Shown: positions 63,791 through 64,000 of the stretch, piece after piece
Position numbering within the stretch: the first letter of the stretch is position 1
How the letters are laid out: the number at the start of each line of letters is the position of its first letter
Source of the DNA: Nitriliruptoraceae bacterium
GTDB taxonomy: Bacteria; Actinomycetota; Nitriliruptoria; Nitriliruptorales; Nitriliruptoraceae
Direction: 5' to 3'
Assembly (NCBI GenBank): GCA_020832455.1
Contig: JAFIEQ010000001.1
Span: 1 to 64,000 of the forward strand
DNA length: 64,000 bases
The notes under the pieces: model-generated
Told to the model about the DNA's origin: nothing
Database searches by the model: none
Seen by the model: the letters and a program-made list of their open reading frames with translations, nothing else
Position numbers and translations under genes: made by a program

Positions 63791-64000
63791 GCCGTCTGCT
63801 GGACGCCCTCGCCCGGCTCGTCACGGGTCGGCCGGCCATCACGCTGGTGGTGCTCGGGTTGCTGACCGTCGGGTTCGCCGGAGCCGCGACGCAACTCGAG
63901 GTGGACACCGGGTTCGACGGGTTCGCGCCCGACGACGGGGTCGCGGCCACGCTGGACGAGTTCGAGGACCGGTTCGGGACGGGGGTGTCCATCCAGGTCC
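63787..64000 (+). CDS. MMPL/RND family transporter, N-terminal fragment (runs off the window)
   Basis: VSRLLDALARLVTGRPAITLVVLGLLTVGFAGAATQLEVDTGFDGFAPDDGVAATLDEFEDRFG; GTGA overlap with TetR. Confidence 0.75.
   Translation, partial: MSRLLDALARLVTGRPAITLVVLGLLTVGFAGAATQLEVDTGFDGFAPDDGVAATLDEFEDRFGTGVSIQV

Overview
This is a high-GC actinobacterial-type chromosomal window. Its conserved backbone is rpmE – DUF1385 – prfA – prmC – sua5/yrdC-like – glyA – wecA/tagO-like – complete F1Fo ATP synthase operon – murA. Several accessory blocks sit in or after it: (i) a histidine-utilisation cluster (IclR, hutH, hutU, M20 amidohydrolase, hutF, hutI) between rpmE and prfA; (ii) a thiol-redox island at about 15.3-23.4 kb between prmC and the sua5-like gene; (iii) a polyamine/agmatine uptake and catabolism cluster at 43.2-56.1 kb; (iv) BioY, an SNF2 helicase with an overlapping small gene, and a YhgE-like/TetR/MMPL set at the right end. 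The most interesting signal is in the redox island. One SigR-like ECF sigma gene is flanked by two paralogous RsrA-like zinc anti-sigma genes. Five sites read toward island genes and match GGAA(T/G)-N18-GTTG, which is the spacing of SigR-type promoters. They face an AhpD-like protein, a DUF3179 lipoprotein, a mycoredoxin-like protein, the divergent anti-sigma/flavin reductase unit, and a disulfide reductase/TlpA/CcdA unit. Sequence anomalies to check: a frameshift in the disulfide reductase, an 84-nt T-free block in the M20 hydrolase, and a 33-residue tandem duplication at the AtpA C-terminus. I saw no tRNA, rRNA, CRISPR array or transposase. All assignments come from reading the sequence and recalled family motifs; no database search was run.
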